DNA of 64,000 nucleotides, taken from positions 1-64,000 of the forward strand of contig JAHZLQ010000048.1 of NCBI GenBank assembly GCA_022599775.1, given 5' to 3'. Positions within the stretch are counted from its first letter, which is position 1. The number at the start of each line of letters is the position of its first letter. Positions 45,633 through 55,076 of the stretch are shown piece after piece. The DNA comes from Gammaproteobacteria bacterium. GTDB taxonomy: Bacteria; Pseudomonadota; Gammaproteobacteria; Nevskiales; Nevskiaceae. The notes under the pieces are model-generated. The model was not told the DNA's origin. It searched no databases and saw only the letters and a program-made list of their open reading frames with translations. A program made the translations under genes and the position numbers.

Positions 45633-45769
45633 GCCGGGACCCGGAAAGCAACAACAGCAGTCTGCCGCTGCATCCAAGAGATCGGGGCTTCCAGCCGCTT
45701 GGGGCTCCCGTCTGACGGACCGTACCTCGGCTTTCCCCGGGTCCCCGGTCCCGGGTCCCGGGTCCCGGC
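45633..45769. repeat. Inverted and direct CCGGGTCCC repeats in the lpxA-lpxB gap
   Basis: GCCGGGACCCGG (45633-45644) and CCGGGTCCCGGC (45758-45769) are perfect 12-bp reverse complements flanking about 113 bp. The second arm lies in a run of tandem GGGTCCC-type units (about 45735-45770). On the transcript the 3' arm ends 8 nt before the lpxB ATG, so pairing could mask its ribosome-binding site. It may equally be an inserted REP-like element. Confidence 0.65.
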
Positions 45770-45770
45770 C

Positions 45771-46544
45771 TCATCGCTGCAAGGCCCGCTTGGACTTCTC
45801 GATGAACTCCAGCCATTGCGCCGAGATCGGAGAGTGTTCGGCACGCAGGCGCAGTTCGTCCTTGATCGCCGCGATCAGTTTTCCGGAACGGTAGACCAGC
45901 TTGTAGATATCTTCGACTTCGTCGATCTGATCGGGCGTGAATCCGCGCCGACGCAAGCCTTCCTTGTTGATGCCGCGCGGCGCCGCCGGCTGACCTTCGC
46001 TCATCACGTGCGGCGGCAGATCGCGCAGGATCACCGCGCCGCCGCCGGAGAACGCATGCGCGCCGACGCGGCAGAACTGATGCACCAGGGTGTAACCGCC
46101 CAGCGCCGCCCAGTCCTCGATCGTGACGTGTCCAGCCAAGGTGGTGCCATTGGCGAGAATGGTGTGATCGCCGACGAAACAGTCATGCGCGATGTGGGCC
46201 TGCGCCATGATCCAGTTGTCGTCGCCGATACGCGTCAGGGCTTCGGCCTTGAGCGTGCCGCGCTGAATCGTGACGTATTCGCGGATCGTATTGCCGTTGC
46301 CGATTTCGACACGGGTGTCGTCTTCGGGTCTGGCCGACTTGTCCTGCGAAATCTCGCCGAGCGATGCGAATTGAAAGATCCGATTGCCCTGCCCGATCAT
46401 CATCGGTCCGCTCAGTACCACGTGCGGCCCGATCCAATTGTCGTCACCGATCTCGACGCCGGGACCGACGATGCTGTACGGACCGATCGTGACGTTGTTG
46501 CCGATCCGTGCCGCGGGATCGACGATGGCCGTCGGGTGAATCAT
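45771..46544 (-). CDS. lpxA: Acyl-ACP-UDP-N-acetylglucosamine O-acyltransferase
   Basis: 257 aa. N-terminal left-handed beta-helix hexapeptide repeats (IHPTAIVDPAARIGNNVTIGPY, GPHVVLSGPMMIGQGN) include the catalytic His in QAHIAHDCFVGDHTILAN; a helical C-terminal domain (REGL/RRRGFTPDQI...) follows. It adds the 3-hydroxyacyl chain to UDP-GlcNAc, the first lipid A step. Its ATG overlaps the fabZ stop (ATGA). Confidence 0.98.
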   Translation of the reverse strand: MIHPTAIVDPAARIGNNVTIGPYSIVGPGVEIGDDNWIGPHVVLSGPMMIGQGNRIFQFASLGEISQDKSARPEDDTRVEIGNGNTIREYVTIQRGTLKAEALTRIGDDNWIMAQAHIAHDCFVGDHTILANGTTLAGHVTIEDWAALGGYTLVHQFCRVGAHAFSGGGAVILRDLPPHVMSEGQPAAPRGINKEGLRRRGFTPDQIDEVEDIYKLVYRSGKLIAAIKDELRLRAEHSPISAQWLEFIEKSKRALQR

Positions 46545-47017
46545 GCCTGGGCGTCATCCGCCTTGACGCCACCATTGCGCAAGGCGCAGAGCATGTCGGC
46601 TTCGCAGGCCAGTTCGCCGTCCACGGTGGCACGGCAGGAAAACTTCCAGATGTCGCGCTTGTGACGCACCACCGTGGCCACGAATTCAAGGCGATCACCC
46701 GGCACGACCGGGCGTTTGAACCGCGCGTTGTCGATGCCGGCGAAGTACAGCAGCATGCCGGACTCACGGCGCACACCCGAAATCTTGATCGCCAGCAGGC
46801 CACAGGTCTGCGCCATCGCCTCGAGGATCATCACGCCGGGCATGATCGGCACTTCCGGGAAATGCCCCGGAAAGAAGGGCTCGTTATAGGTGACGTTCTT
46901 GATCGCCGTCAGCGATTTTTCGGGGTCGTAGCCGATCACTCGGTCGACCAACATGAAAGGATAGCGATGCGGCAGCAACGCCAGGATGTCGCGACAATCA
47001 AGCAAGGTCTGGTTCAC
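46541..47017 (-). CDS. fabZ: 3-hydroxyacyl-ACP dehydratase FabZ
   Basis: 158 aa from a GTG at 47017 (then NQTLLDCRDILALLPHRYPFMLVDRV), preceded by GGGGA; a TTG 30 bp earlier is possible. The hot-dog fold has the catalytic motif FFPGHFPEVPIMPGVMILEAMAQ, with its His and Glu. It dehydrates 3-hydroxyacyl-ACP in fatty-acid elongation and competes with LpxA/LpxD for 3-hydroxyacyl-ACP. It overlaps the end of lpxD by 20 bp, consistent with tight co-translation in lpxD-fabZ-lpxA. Confidence 0.97.
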   Translation of the reverse strand: MNQTLLDCRDILALLPHRYPFMLVDRVIGYDPEKSLTAIKNVTYNEPFFPGHFPEVPIMPGVMILEAMAQTCGLLAIKISGVRRESGMLLYFAGIDNARFKRPVVPGDRLEFVATVVRHKRDIWKFSCRATVDGELACEADMLCALRNGGVKADDAQA

Positions 47018-48059
47018 CGGTATCGTCCCCGTTCTCCCCGGAATCAATCTTCAATATACGTTCTAGCGCTCTGAGCCGCGCTTCCTGCGGCGCCAGTCTG
47101 CGCAAGCGCGCCACGTTTCTACGCCATTCGCGCGCCGGTTCGACCGGTAGGCCGGAACCGTACTGCCCGGCGGTCGGCAGGGATTTGGTCACCATGGCGA
47201 AGCCAAGAATGATGACGTCATCGCCAATGACCAGGTGCCCGCTGATGCCACAACCGCCACCGATCAGACATCGGCTGCCGATTCGGGTACTGCCTGCAAT
47301 GCCGACACAGGCAGCGATCGCCGTGTGGTCTCCGATGTGCACGTTGTGCGCCACCTGAATCTGGTTATCCAGCTTGACTCCATTGCCGATCACCGTGTCG
47401 TCGATCGCGCCCCGATCGATGGTGGTATTGGCGCCAACTTCCACGTCATCGCCAATACGCACCGCACCCAACTGAGGCACCGCTTCCCAGCCATCCGGTG
47501 CACGCACATTGCCGAAGCCGCGGCTACCGATCACGGCGCCGGGATGAATCCGGCAGCGAGCCCCGAGAACACTGCGCCGTCCGATCCATACTCGCGCCTC
47601 AAGCCGGGTGTCCTCTGCCAGGACCGCACCGCGAGAGACGATGCAACCCACACCAACGAACACCCGCTCGCCGATGACGGCGCCTGCTTCGACGACAGCA
47701 TTGGGGCCAATCCAGGCACTTTGCGCGATCTGCGCCGTGGGGTCGATGAGCGCCGTCGCATGCACTCCGCCACGAACCTCGGGCTCATCGTCGAACAAGC
47801 CGGCGACACGCGCGAACGCCAGGTTGGGGTCACGGGCGATCAGGGCGTTGCCGGCATAGCCTTGAGCCACCGCCGGCGTCAGGATCACCGCTGACGCCAG
47901 CGTCGCGTTCAGATGGGTGCGGTATTTGGGGTTGGCCAGAAAGCCGATGCAGCCGGGCCGGCCCGGCTGCAGTGTGCAGACACCGGTGATCGCCGTTTCG
48001 GGATCACCCTGCATGTCCAGCCCGAAAGACTTGGCGATTTCGCCCAGCCGCACCGTCAT
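46998..48059 (-). CDS. lpxD: UDP-3-O-acylglucosamine N-acyltransferase
   Basis: 353 aa. The N-terminal uridine-binding domain (CTLQPGRPGCIGFLANPKYR) precedes a long left-handed beta-helix (HATALIDPTAQI, IGSRGFGNV with the pantetheine region, and the catalytic His in KLDNQIQVAHNVHIGDH). It adds the second acyl chain in lipid A synthesis. It starts 19 bp after skp and overlaps fabZ. Confidence 0.98.
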   Translation of the reverse strand: MTVRLGEIAKSFGLDMQGDPETAITGVCTLQPGRPGCIGFLANPKYRTHLNATLASAVILTPAVAQGYAGNALIARDPNLAFARVAGLFDDEPEVRGGVHATALIDPTAQIAQSAWIGPNAVVEAGAVIGERVFVGVGCIVSRGAVLAEDTRLEARVWIGRRSVLGARCRIHPGAVIGSRGFGNVRAPDGWEAVPQLGAVRIGDDVEVGANTTIDRGAIDDTVIGNGVKLDNQIQVAHNVHIGDHTAIAACVGIAGSTRIGSRCLIGGGCGISGHLVIGDDVIILGFAMVTKSLPTAGQYGSGLPVEPAREWRRNVARLRRLAPQEARLRALERILKIDSGENGDDTGEPDLA

Positions 48060-48078
48060 TGAAGCCGCCTGAACCCTG

Positions 48079-48585
48079 TTACTTGGTCAGGCGCTGCAGC
48101 ACATCGTCGGTGATGTCGATACCGTCGGCCGCGTAGACCGGATCCTGCAGTACGGCGTCAACACCTTTTTCCTTGGCCACGGCGGCGATCACGCCCTTGA
48201 TCTCCTCCATCATCTGGCCCGACAGCTCGCGCTCGCGATTCTGCACGTCTTCCTGGAACTGCTTGCGCTTGTAGCCGAAGTCGATCTGACGTGTGTTCAG
48301 GTCCTTCTCGCGCGCATTGCGGTCCTGAGGCGACAGCAGATCGGCCTCCTGCTGGAACTTCTTGAGGTCGGCTTCGAGCTGCTTGCCTTCGGCCTGCAGT
48401 TCATTGGCACGACGTTCGAAGTCCGCCTTCATCTTGGTTTCCAGTGCCTTGTACTGGGGCGACTGGGCGACCAGCGCATTGGCACGCACCGTTGCGATCT
48501 TGGTCTGGGCCAGCACCGGCGCACTCACCAGCACGGCAGCCGGCAGGGCAATCACAGCAATAAAAGTCTTCATTACGTTACGCAT
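48079..48585 (-). CDS. skp: Periplasmic chaperone Skp/OmpH
   Basis: 168 aa. A signal peptide (MKTFIAVIALPAAVLVSAPVLAQ) is followed by the Skp start KIATVRANALVAQSPQYKALE. A long, charged coiled-coil hairpin (about residues 50-125, KMKADFERRANELQAEGKQ and onward) and a return strand GVDAVLQDPVYAADGIDITDDVL complete the fold. It traps unfolded outer-membrane proteins in the periplasm and hands them to BamA, encoded just upstream. A second in-frame ATG four codons in (48573) is an alternative start. Confidence 0.95.
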   Translation of the reverse strand: MRNVMKTFIAVIALPAAVLVSAPVLAQTKIATVRANALVAQSPQYKALETKMKADFERRANELQAEGKQLEADLKKFQQEADLLSPQDRNAREKDLNTRQIDFGYKRKQFQEDVQNRERELSGQMMEEIKGVIAAVAKEKGVDAVLQDPVYAADGIDITDDVLQRLTK

Positions 48586-48633
48586 AAATGTTCTCGCGGA
48601 AAAAGCTGAATAGTTGGTATCAGAGGTTTGCGA

Positions 48634-50961
48634 TCAGAAACCGGAACCGAAGGTGATCTGGAAGCGATCGACCTCATCTTCAGGTTGCTCGTTGAGCGGA
48701 TACGAATAGCTCAAATTGAGAATGCCCAGGAACGGCGTGAACCAGCGGAAGGCGATACCCGCCGAGCGACGCAGCTCGTCGAACTCGAATTCCCCAGGCT
48801 CGGCGAAGACGTTACCGATATCGAAGAACGCCGCCAATCGCGTCGAGTTGCCGTCCGCCGCGAACGGCAGCGGAATGATCAACTCGTTCTGCATGGTGGT
48901 ACGCAGTTTGCCACCATAAGGGTTGTCGTTCGGCGTGTCGCGCGGCCCCAGCGTGCCGTCGCGGAAACCACGTACGGTGCGCGAGCCGCCGGCGAAGAAG
49001 TTCTCATACGGCGGAATCTTCTTGGTACTACCGTAGCCATCGGCATAGCCAACCGTGCCGTTGATGTCGAGGAAGAACCGCTTGTAGATCGGCACGAACT
49101 GCTCCGCATTGAAGCTCACGGTGTAGAACGTCAGATCGCTGCCCGGCACTGCAACGTCAAGATTGAGCTGCTGCAAGGAGCCGCGGCTGGCGAAGATCGT
49201 GCGGTTGCGCGTATCCCGGCCGATGCCGGTGCGCGCCAGGAAGTTGAAGTAGTGCGAACCATTGTCGACCACAAAGCTCAGCACTTCGTCGCTCGACGCG
49301 CTGGCGAAGGTTTGCACCGCCGTGTCCTCGATACCGCCACCGATGCGAACCGCCACGAACTCGGACAGCGGAATGCCGTAGATCAGGTTGGCCGAGATCG
49401 TGTTGGTCGAAAAACCCGAGCTGTAGCGAATGATGCGGTCGGACTTGCGGTAGGTCGTCGAGATGGTCTGGCTGATACCGTCCTCGGTGAAATACGGATC
49501 GGTCCAGGAGAAACTCAGCTGCTTGGAGTAGCTGTTGTTCTCGGCCGTGACCGCGATGCGGTTGCCGGTGCCCATGAAATTCGAATGGGTCACGCTGCCG
49601 CTGAGCACGAAGCCCGAGGAGCCCGAGAAGCCGACGCCGAACTGCACCGAACCCGGGGGCCGTTCCTTGATCGTGTAATTGATGTCGACCAGGTCGTCGG
49701 TGCCGGGCACCGGCTGCGTGTCGACTTCGACCGACTCGACGAAGGCCAGACGCTCCAAGCGTACGCGCGAGCGCTCGACCGCGCTCTTGGAGAACGGCGC
49801 GGCCTCAAGCTGGCGCATCTCGCGACGCAGGGTTTCATCATTGGTGCTGCCGTGCCCGCTGAAACCGATGTGATGGACGTAGGTGCGCTTGCCCGGCTGC
49901 ACGAAGTAGTTGAGCGTGACCTTGCGCGACTCGTCCTCGACTTCCGGAATCGGCGTGACTTCGGCGAAGGCGTAGCCCACGTCCGACAGTGCGGCCTCGA
50001 TCCGGTCGGCGCTCTCGGTGGCCTGCTTGCGCGAGAAAGTCTCACCAGCATTGGTCGTGGTCAGATACTCGAGAAACTTCTCGTTGAGTATCGTATCGCC
50101 CGAGAAACGTCGGTCTTCGACCGTATAGACCTGCCCCTCGTTGACGTTGATCGTGATGTAGATTTCCTTCTTGTCCGGCGACAGCGCGACCTGAACGGAC
50201 AGAATTTCGAACTTGAGATAACCACGATCCTGATAATAGGACTGCAGCGTTTCCAGATCGCCCGACAGCTGCTGCTTGGAATAGCGGTCGGTGCGCTGGA
50301 ACGGCATCCAGTTGGTGCGGTGCAGCTCGAACTGCTCCAGCAATTCCTCACGCGGAAATGCCGTCGCACCCACGATGTTGATCTCCTTGATCTTGGTGAC
50401 CTTGCCTTCGGTGACCTCGATTTCGATCTTGACGCGGTTGTTGCCCTGCTCGATGACCTTGGAATCGACTGCGACGTCGTAATAGCCGTTGGCGTAGTAC
50501 TGACGACGCAGCTCCTGACCGACACCATCGAGCAGCGAGCGCTTGAACAACTCGCCCTCGGCGAGCCCGAGCTGGCTCAGGGACTCATTGAGTTCGTCGC
50601 CGCCGATCTTTTCATTGCCGGTGATCTCGAACGAGGTGATCGCCGGACGTTCCTTCACATTGACGATCAGCGTGTCACCCTCGCTGCTCAGCGATACGTC
50701 CTGAAACAGGCCGGAACCGTAGAGCGCGCGTACCGATTGGCGGGCGGTCTGCTCGTTGAGCTGGTCGCCCACCTGAACCGGCAGATAGGTCAGCACGGTA
50801 CCCAGGTCGAGACGCGACAGGCCTTCGGCGCGAATGTCCCGGATCGTGAAGGCGCTGAACGCCTCGGCACGCGCCGTCAGCATCGCCAGGCCAATCAGGA
50901 CGAGCAGGAGGAAACCACGCAGCGCGCGCGCTGCCGAAGTAGACGACGGAATACCTTGCAT
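48634..50961 (-). CDS. bamA: Outer-membrane protein assembly factor BamA
   Basis: 775 aa. A signal peptide (GFLLLVLIGLAMLTARAEA) and five POTRA domains (first: FTIRDIRAEGLSRLDLGTVLTYLPVQVGD) occupy about residues 30-430. The C-terminal 16-strand Omp85 barrel has the VRGF lid motif (GGSRTVRGFRDGTLGPRD) and ends in Phe (QITFGSGF), the barrel sorting signal. It inserts beta-barrel proteins in the outer membrane. Its ATG overlaps the rseP stop (TAATG). Confidence 0.98.
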   Translation of the reverse strand: MQGIPSSTSAARALRGFLLLVLIGLAMLTARAEAFSAFTIRDIRAEGLSRLDLGTVLTYLPVQVGDQLNEQTARQSVRALYGSGLFQDVSLSSEGDTLIVNVKERPAITSFEITGNEKIGGDELNESLSQLGLAEGELFKRSLLDGVGQELRRQYYANGYYDVAVDSKVIEQGNNRVKIEIEVTEGKVTKIKEINIVGATAFPREELLEQFELHRTNWMPFQRTDRYSKQQLSGDLETLQSYYQDRGYLKFEILSVQVALSPDKKEIYITINVNEGQVYTVEDRRFSGDTILNEKFLEYLTTTNAGETFSRKQATESADRIEAALSDVGYAFAEVTPIPEVEDESRKVTLNYFVQPGKRTYVHHIGFSGHGSTNDETLRREMRQLEAAPFSKSAVERSRVRLERLAFVESVEVDTQPVPGTDDLVDINYTIKERPPGSVQFGVGFSGSSGFVLSGSVTHSNFMGTGNRIAVTAENNSYSKQLSFSWTDPYFTEDGISQTISTTYRKSDRIIRYSSGFSTNTISANLIYGIPLSEFVAVRIGGGIEDTAVQTFASASSDEVLSFVVDNGSHYFNFLARTGIGRDTRNRTIFASRGSLQQLNLDVAVPGSDLTFYTVSFNAEQFVPIYKRFFLDINGTVGYADGYGSTKKIPPYENFFAGGSRTVRGFRDGTLGPRDTPNDNPYGGKLRTTMQNELIIPLPFAADGNSTRLAAFFDIGNVFAEPGEFEFDELRRSAGIAFRWFTPFLGILNLSYSYPLNEQPEDEVDRFQITFGSGF

Positions 50962-52322
50962 TAGCCGATCAATCGCATGATGTCGTTATAGAAAGCGAGC
51001 CCCATCAGCAGCGCGAGAAATGTCAGACCGACCTGCTGGCCAACAAGCTGCGCACGTTCTGAAACCGGGGACCCCTTGACCGCCTCCACCGCGTAGTACA
51101 ACAAATGTCCCCCGTCCAGCATGGGCACTGGCAGGAGGTTCAAAACCCCGAGACTGACGCTGACCACGGCCACGAACATCAGAAACGCCACCGGTCCGGT
51201 CTGGGCCGAGTATCCGGCGTACTGGGCAATCTGGATCGGCCCGCTGACGTTCTTGATCGAAACATCGCCGATAACCATGCGATAGAGCATGCGCAAGGTC
51301 AGCCACGACATCTGCCACGTTTCGGAGACCGCGACCGGCAGGGCCGCGACGATACCCAGACGGCGCTCGGCGCGCAAATCCTGCCATAGGCGTTGTGCGC
51401 CGCTGACGTCCGGAGCCGCCCCGATCCGTCCCACGGTCTGACCGTTCTGCTCGATCGATCCGAGCGCGATTTCCACAGTCTGCGAGCGACCCTCGCGTTC
51501 GATATCGATGCTCACACGCTGATTCGGACGCGCCTGGACCCAGCTCACCCATTGCTGCCAGTCGGCGATCGATTCACCTTCCGCGCTGACGATGCGATCG
51601 CCCGACTGCAGCCCGGCCGCGGCAGCGGCTTCACCGGCCACGACTTCGCCGAGCACCGGTGGAATCGGCGGCCTGAACTCCTGCAGGCCCAGGTCCGCGA
51701 ACAGATACTGCGGATCGACGCGCACCTGATCCAGCGGCAACGACACATTGCGTATCTGTCCGTCCCTGCCCTGCACTTCCAGGCGCACGAAGTCCTCGTC
51801 CAGTGCGTCCTCGATCAGGCGCGTGCGCAGTTCCTGCCAGGTCGTGATCGCGTGATCGTCGATGCGCAGCACCAGATCCTGCTCGCCGAGCCCCGCTTCG
51901 GCCGCCGCGCTGGCCGCCGGCGGCGCAGCGATGACCGGCTTCATGTCCGGCACGCCGATCACGTAGACCGCCCAGTAGGCGACGGCCGCCAGCGCGAAAT
52001 TGAACATCGGCCCCGCCGCGACGATTGCAGATCGCTTCCACAAGGCCTGCTGGTTGAAAGCGCGATGCACTTCTTCGGGCGCCACCTCGCCTTCGCGCTC
52101 ATCGAGCATCTTCACGTAGCCGCCCAGCGGAATCGCCGACAGCACATATTCCGTGCCGTCCTTGCCGGTACGCTTCAGCAAGGGTCGACCGAAGCCGATC
52201 GAATAGCGCAGCACGCGCACGCCGCAGCGACGCGCGACCCAGAAGTGTCCGAATTCATGGAATGCAACCAACACGCCGATGGCGACGATGAAGCCGCCCA
52301 GCGACCACATCAGATCAAGCAT
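50961..52322 (-). CDS. rseP: Site-2 intramembrane zinc metalloprotease RseP
   Basis: 453 aa. The first transmembrane helix carries VLVAFHEFGHFWVAR (zinc ligands His22 and His26, Glu23). Two PDZ domains lie in the periplasm (about 115-300), and the third zinc ligand is in NLLPVPMLDGGHLLYY. It cleaves RseA after DegS to release the envelope-stress factor sigmaE, and clears signal peptides. Its start overlaps the dxr stop by 8 bp. Confidence 0.97.
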   Translation of the reverse strand: MLDLMWSLGGFIVAIGVLVAFHEFGHFWVARRCGVRVLRYSIGFGRPLLKRTGKDGTEYVLSAIPLGGYVKMLDEREGEVAPEEVHRAFNQQALWKRSAIVAAGPMFNFALAAVAYWAVYVIGVPDMKPVIAAPPAASAAAEAGLGEQDLVLRIDDHAITTWQELRTRLIEDALDEDFVRLEVQGRDGQIRNVSLPLDQVRVDPQYLFADLGLQEFRPPIPPVLGEVVAGEAAAAAGLQSGDRIVSAEGESIADWQQWVSWVQARPNQRVSIDIEREGRSQTVEIALGSIEQNGQTVGRIGAAPDVSGAQRLWQDLRAERRLGIVAALPVAVSETWQMSWLTLRMLYRMVIGDVSIKNVSGPIQIAQYAGYSAQTGPVAFLMFVAVVSVSLGVLNLLPVPMLDGGHLLYYAVEAVKGSPVSERAQLVGQQVGLTFLALLMGLAFYNDIMRLIG

Positions 52323-53514
52323 GCATCACCTTTGTGTCTAGTCCTGCGATCACGGAATGGGCGGCATCGCGCGCCCAGGCATCGATCGCAAGCACGGAAT
52401 CGAGATCATCCGCATCGGGCAAACCCGCGCCCTCGGAGCGGTCCAGGGATTCTTCGATCACCGACGCAATCCCGGTAAAACCCACGCCACCGGCCAGAAA
52501 CGCCTCCACAGCCACTTCATTGGCGGCATTGAGTACATTGCTGGCGCGGCCGCCTGCCTGAAGCGCCTGACGAGCCAGGCCCAGGGCCGGGTATCGTGCG
52601 GACTCCACCTCCGAGAAATGCAGCTTCGCCACCTCGGACAGCGACAGACCACCGACACCGGACTCCCAACGCTCCGGCGCCGCCAGGGCATGCGCGATCG
52701 GTACGCGCATGTCGGGCTGTCCCAGCTGCGCGAGCATGGAACCGTCGCGGTATTCCACCAGCGAATGGATCACACTCTCCGGGTGCAGCACCACGTCGAT
52801 CGATTCCGATGGCAGCCCGAACAGCCAGCGGGCCTCGATCAGCTCCAGGCCCTTGTTCATCATCGTCGCCGAATCGACGGAAATCTTGGGACCCATCACC
52901 CAGTTCGGATGACGCACGGCCTCGGCCGGCGTCACATCTCGCAACTTCGACAACTCGGTCTCCCTGAACGGACCGCCCGAGGCGGTCAGAATGATGCGGC
53001 GCACCCCGGAGTCCGGCGTTCCGCATCGATAGCCTTCAGGTAGACACTGAAAGATCGCATTATGTTCACTGTCGATCGGAACCAATGTTGCACCAGCCGT
53101 GGCGGCGGCCTGCATCATCAGCTCGCCGGCCATGACCAGCGGCTCCTTGTTGGCGACCAGTACACGTTTGCCAGCCCGCACCGCCGCCAGCGTCGGTAGC
53201 AGGCCTGCGGCGCCGACGATCGCCGACATCACCAGATCGGCCGCCTCATGCGCCGCCAGTTGCGCCACCGCCTCCGCACCGGCCAGCGCCTCGGTTTCAG
53301 TGCCCGCCAGCGCATCGCGCAACTCCGCCCATTTCGAGGCGTCCGCCGTCGCGGCGTAGCGCGGTTGGAACTCGCGGCACAATGCAAGCAGACCGGCGAC
53401 GTCCCGGTTCGCTGTCAAGGCCAGCACCTGCAGGCGCTGCGGATGACGACGCGCCACGTCCAGTGTGTTGCGCCCCACCGTACCGGTCGCACCGAGTATT
53501 ACGAGCTGGCGCAT
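52315..53514 (-). CDS. dxr: 1-deoxy-D-xylulose 5-phosphate reductoisomerase
   Basis: 399 aa from the ATG at 53514, which overlaps the cdsA stop (TGATG); the open frame continuing upstream is the shadow of cdsA. LVILGATGTVGRNTLDV is the NADPH motif; LVANKEPLVMAGELM, PIDSEHNAIFQCL, LTASGGPFRE and SVDSATMMNKGLELIEARWLFG cover the metal- and substrate-binding residues. It commits carbon to the MEP isoprenoid pathway. uppS, which uses the product, is two genes upstream. Confidence 0.98.
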   Translation of the reverse strand: MRQLVILGATGTVGRNTLDVARRHPQRLQVLALTANRDVAGLLALCREFQPRYAATADASKWAELRDALAGTETEALAGAEAVAQLAAHEAADLVMSAIVGAAGLLPTLAAVRAGKRVLVANKEPLVMAGELMMQAAATAGATLVPIDSEHNAIFQCLPEGYRCGTPDSGVRRIILTASGGPFRETELSKLRDVTPAEAVRHPNWVMGPKISVDSATMMNKGLELIEARWLFGLPSESIDVVLHPESVIHSLVEYRDGSMLAQLGQPDMRVPIAHALAAPERWESGVGGLSLSEVAKLHFSEVESARYPALGLARQALQAGGRASNVLNAANEVAVEAFLAGGVGFTGIASVIEESLDRSEGAGLPDADDLDSVLAIDAWARDAAHSVIAGLDTKVMHA

Positions 53515-54335
53515 CACAGACCCAATCCGTAAACGCCCAAGGCCATCAGGGGCGCGACCGCCAGCAGGCTGTCGACACGATCGAGCACACCGCCATGTCC
53601 GGGCAAAAGCCCGCCGCTGTCCTTGACCCCGGCATGTCGCTTGAGCAGGCTCTCGCTCAGGTCGCCGATCACCGAGGCTACGCTCAAACCGGCGCACAGC
53701 GACAGCCACAGCAGCCAGGGCCGCTGCTCGGGCGCGAACAACAGCAGGGCCATGCCGGCGGAAGCCGCGACCGCGGCGACGAAACCGCCGACAAAGCCTT
53801 CCCAGGTCTTGCCCGGCGAAACGCGTGGCGCGAGCTTGTGGCGGCCGAAGCCGCGGCCCGCGAAATAGGCGCCAATATCGGCGGCCCAGACGATCACGAA
53901 GGTCGCCAACACAAACAGCGGCCCGTTCGAGGCGTGCGCGTGCAGTGCCGCGAGACCGCTGATAGTCGAAGCAAAGATCAACAAACCGATGCCGGCCCGC
54001 AGGGCCGGTGACGGGCGGCTTGGCGAGAAACCGGCGGGATAGCGAACGATCCATACCAAGGCGATCAGCCACCACAAGGCTGCGCAGCCCCACAACAGCA
54101 GATGCCCGAATGCCGGCAGCGCAAACACTGCCAGTAAAATCAGCAGCGCGCCGAGAATGACATAGCCGAACTTCGCCGGCGCTGCCGAAAGCCCGCTCAG
54201 CGCCGCCCATTCATGCGCGGCCACCAGCGCCAGGGCGGTGAACAGAAGCGCCAAGCCCGTGGTCGGCAGGAACCAGATCGCAGCCACCGCCAAGGGCAGC
54301 AGCACCAATGCCGTGAGCACGCGCTGCAACAGCAT
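53514..54335 (-). CDS. cdsA: Phosphatidate cytidylyltransferase
   Basis: 273 aa, about eight transmembrane segments. The C-terminal SVIGDLSESLLKRHAGVKDSGGLLPGHGGVLDRVDSL is the CDP-DAG synthase signature with its metal-binding Asp residues. It makes CDP-diacylglycerol from phosphatidate and CTP at the inner membrane, feeding psd (13 genes' distance away) through phosphatidylserine. Its ATG overlaps the uppS stop (TAATG). Confidence 0.97.
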   Translation of the reverse strand: MLLQRVLTALVLLPLAVAAIWFLPTTGLALLFTALALVAAHEWAALSGLSAAPAKFGYVILGALLILLAVFALPAFGHLLLWGCAALWWLIALVWIVRYPAGFSPSRPSPALRAGIGLLIFASTISGLAALHAHASNGPLFVLATFVIVWAADIGAYFAGRGFGRHKLAPRVSPGKTWEGFVGGFVAAVAASAGMALLLFAPEQRPWLLWLSLCAGLSVASVIGDLSESLLKRHAGVKDSGGLLPGHGGVLDRVDSLLAVAPLMALGVYGLGL

Positions 54336-55054
54336 TACTGGGCCTCCGGCACGCGGCCAAAGCGACGGTTGCGGTTAGCGAACCAGGCGATTGCAGCACT
54401 CATCTCGTCTTCGCCAAAGTCCGGCCACAGAGTGTCGCTGAAGTACAGCTCGGTATAGGCCAGCTGCCACAGCATGAAATTGCTGATGCGTTTCTCGCCG
54501 CCGGTGCGGATCATCAGATCCGGTGCCGGCGCGAAGGCGGTGCACACCGCGGTGTCGATGGCTTCGGCTGTGATTTCCCGACCTTCGCGCTGCAAGCGGC
54601 GCGCAGCCTCGACCACATCCCACTGGCCGCCGTAGCCGACGGCGACCACCAGATCCATGTGGGTATTGCCGGCAGTAGCGGCCTCTGCCTGTGCCATCTG
54701 CTCGCGCAGCGAGGCCGAGAACAGATCGTGGTCGCCGATGAAGCGCAGACGCACATTGTTCTTGTGCAGGCTCGCAACCTCACGCTTGAGCGCACGCGCG
54801 AACAGCTCCATCAGCAAGCGCACTTCCAGCGCCGGACGCTGCCAATTCTCCTGACTGAATGCGAACAGCGTCAGGGTGCCGACACCGGCCTTGTGACAGG
54901 CGCGCACCGCGGCACGCACGGCGCGCACGCCAGCACGGTGTCCGCTGACACGCGGACGCTGGCGCTGCTGCGCCCAGCGTCCGTTTCCGTCCATGATGAC
55001 GGCAACGTGCTTCGGTACCGCCTGCGGCGGCAATTCGGGTGGGTTCAGGCTCAT
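54335..55054 (-). CDS. uppS: Undecaprenyl diphosphate synthase (cis-prenyltransferase)
   Basis: 239 aa. HVAVIMDGNGRWAQQRQRPRVSGHRAG contains the catalytic Asp and pyrophosphate-binding region; LTLFAFSQENWQRP and DLMIRTGGEKRISNFMLWQLAYTELYFSDTLWPDF are the other conserved blocks. It condenses FPP with eight IPP to undecaprenyl diphosphate, the carrier for peptidoglycan and LPS O-antigen. It starts 22 bp after frr and overlaps cdsA by one base. Confidence 0.98.
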   Translation of the reverse strand: MSLNPPELPPQAVPKHVAVIMDGNGRWAQQRQRPRVSGHRAGVRAVRAAVRACHKAGVGTLTLFAFSQENWQRPALEVRLLMELFARALKREVASLHKNNVRLRFIGDHDLFSASLREQMAQAEAATAGNTHMDLVVAVGYGGQWDVVEAARRLQREGREITAEAIDTAVCTAFAPAPDLMIRTGGEKRISNFMLWQLAYTELYFSDTLWPDFGEDEMSAAIAWFANRNRRFGRVPEAQ

Positions 55055-55076
55055 CCCGGAATCAGGGCAGGCCGCC

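Noticed and set aside
48628..50964. Long plus-strand open frames opposite bamA (778 codons) and rpsA (577 codons at 19877-21610)
   Set aside because: Both are complementary-strand shadows of well-identified genes and have the low-complexity composition expected of such shadows.
52315..54210. A 631-codon reading of dxr extending into cdsA
   Set aside because: The extension is a shadow of cdsA. The Dxr N-terminus with its GATGTVG motif starts at the ATG at 53514.
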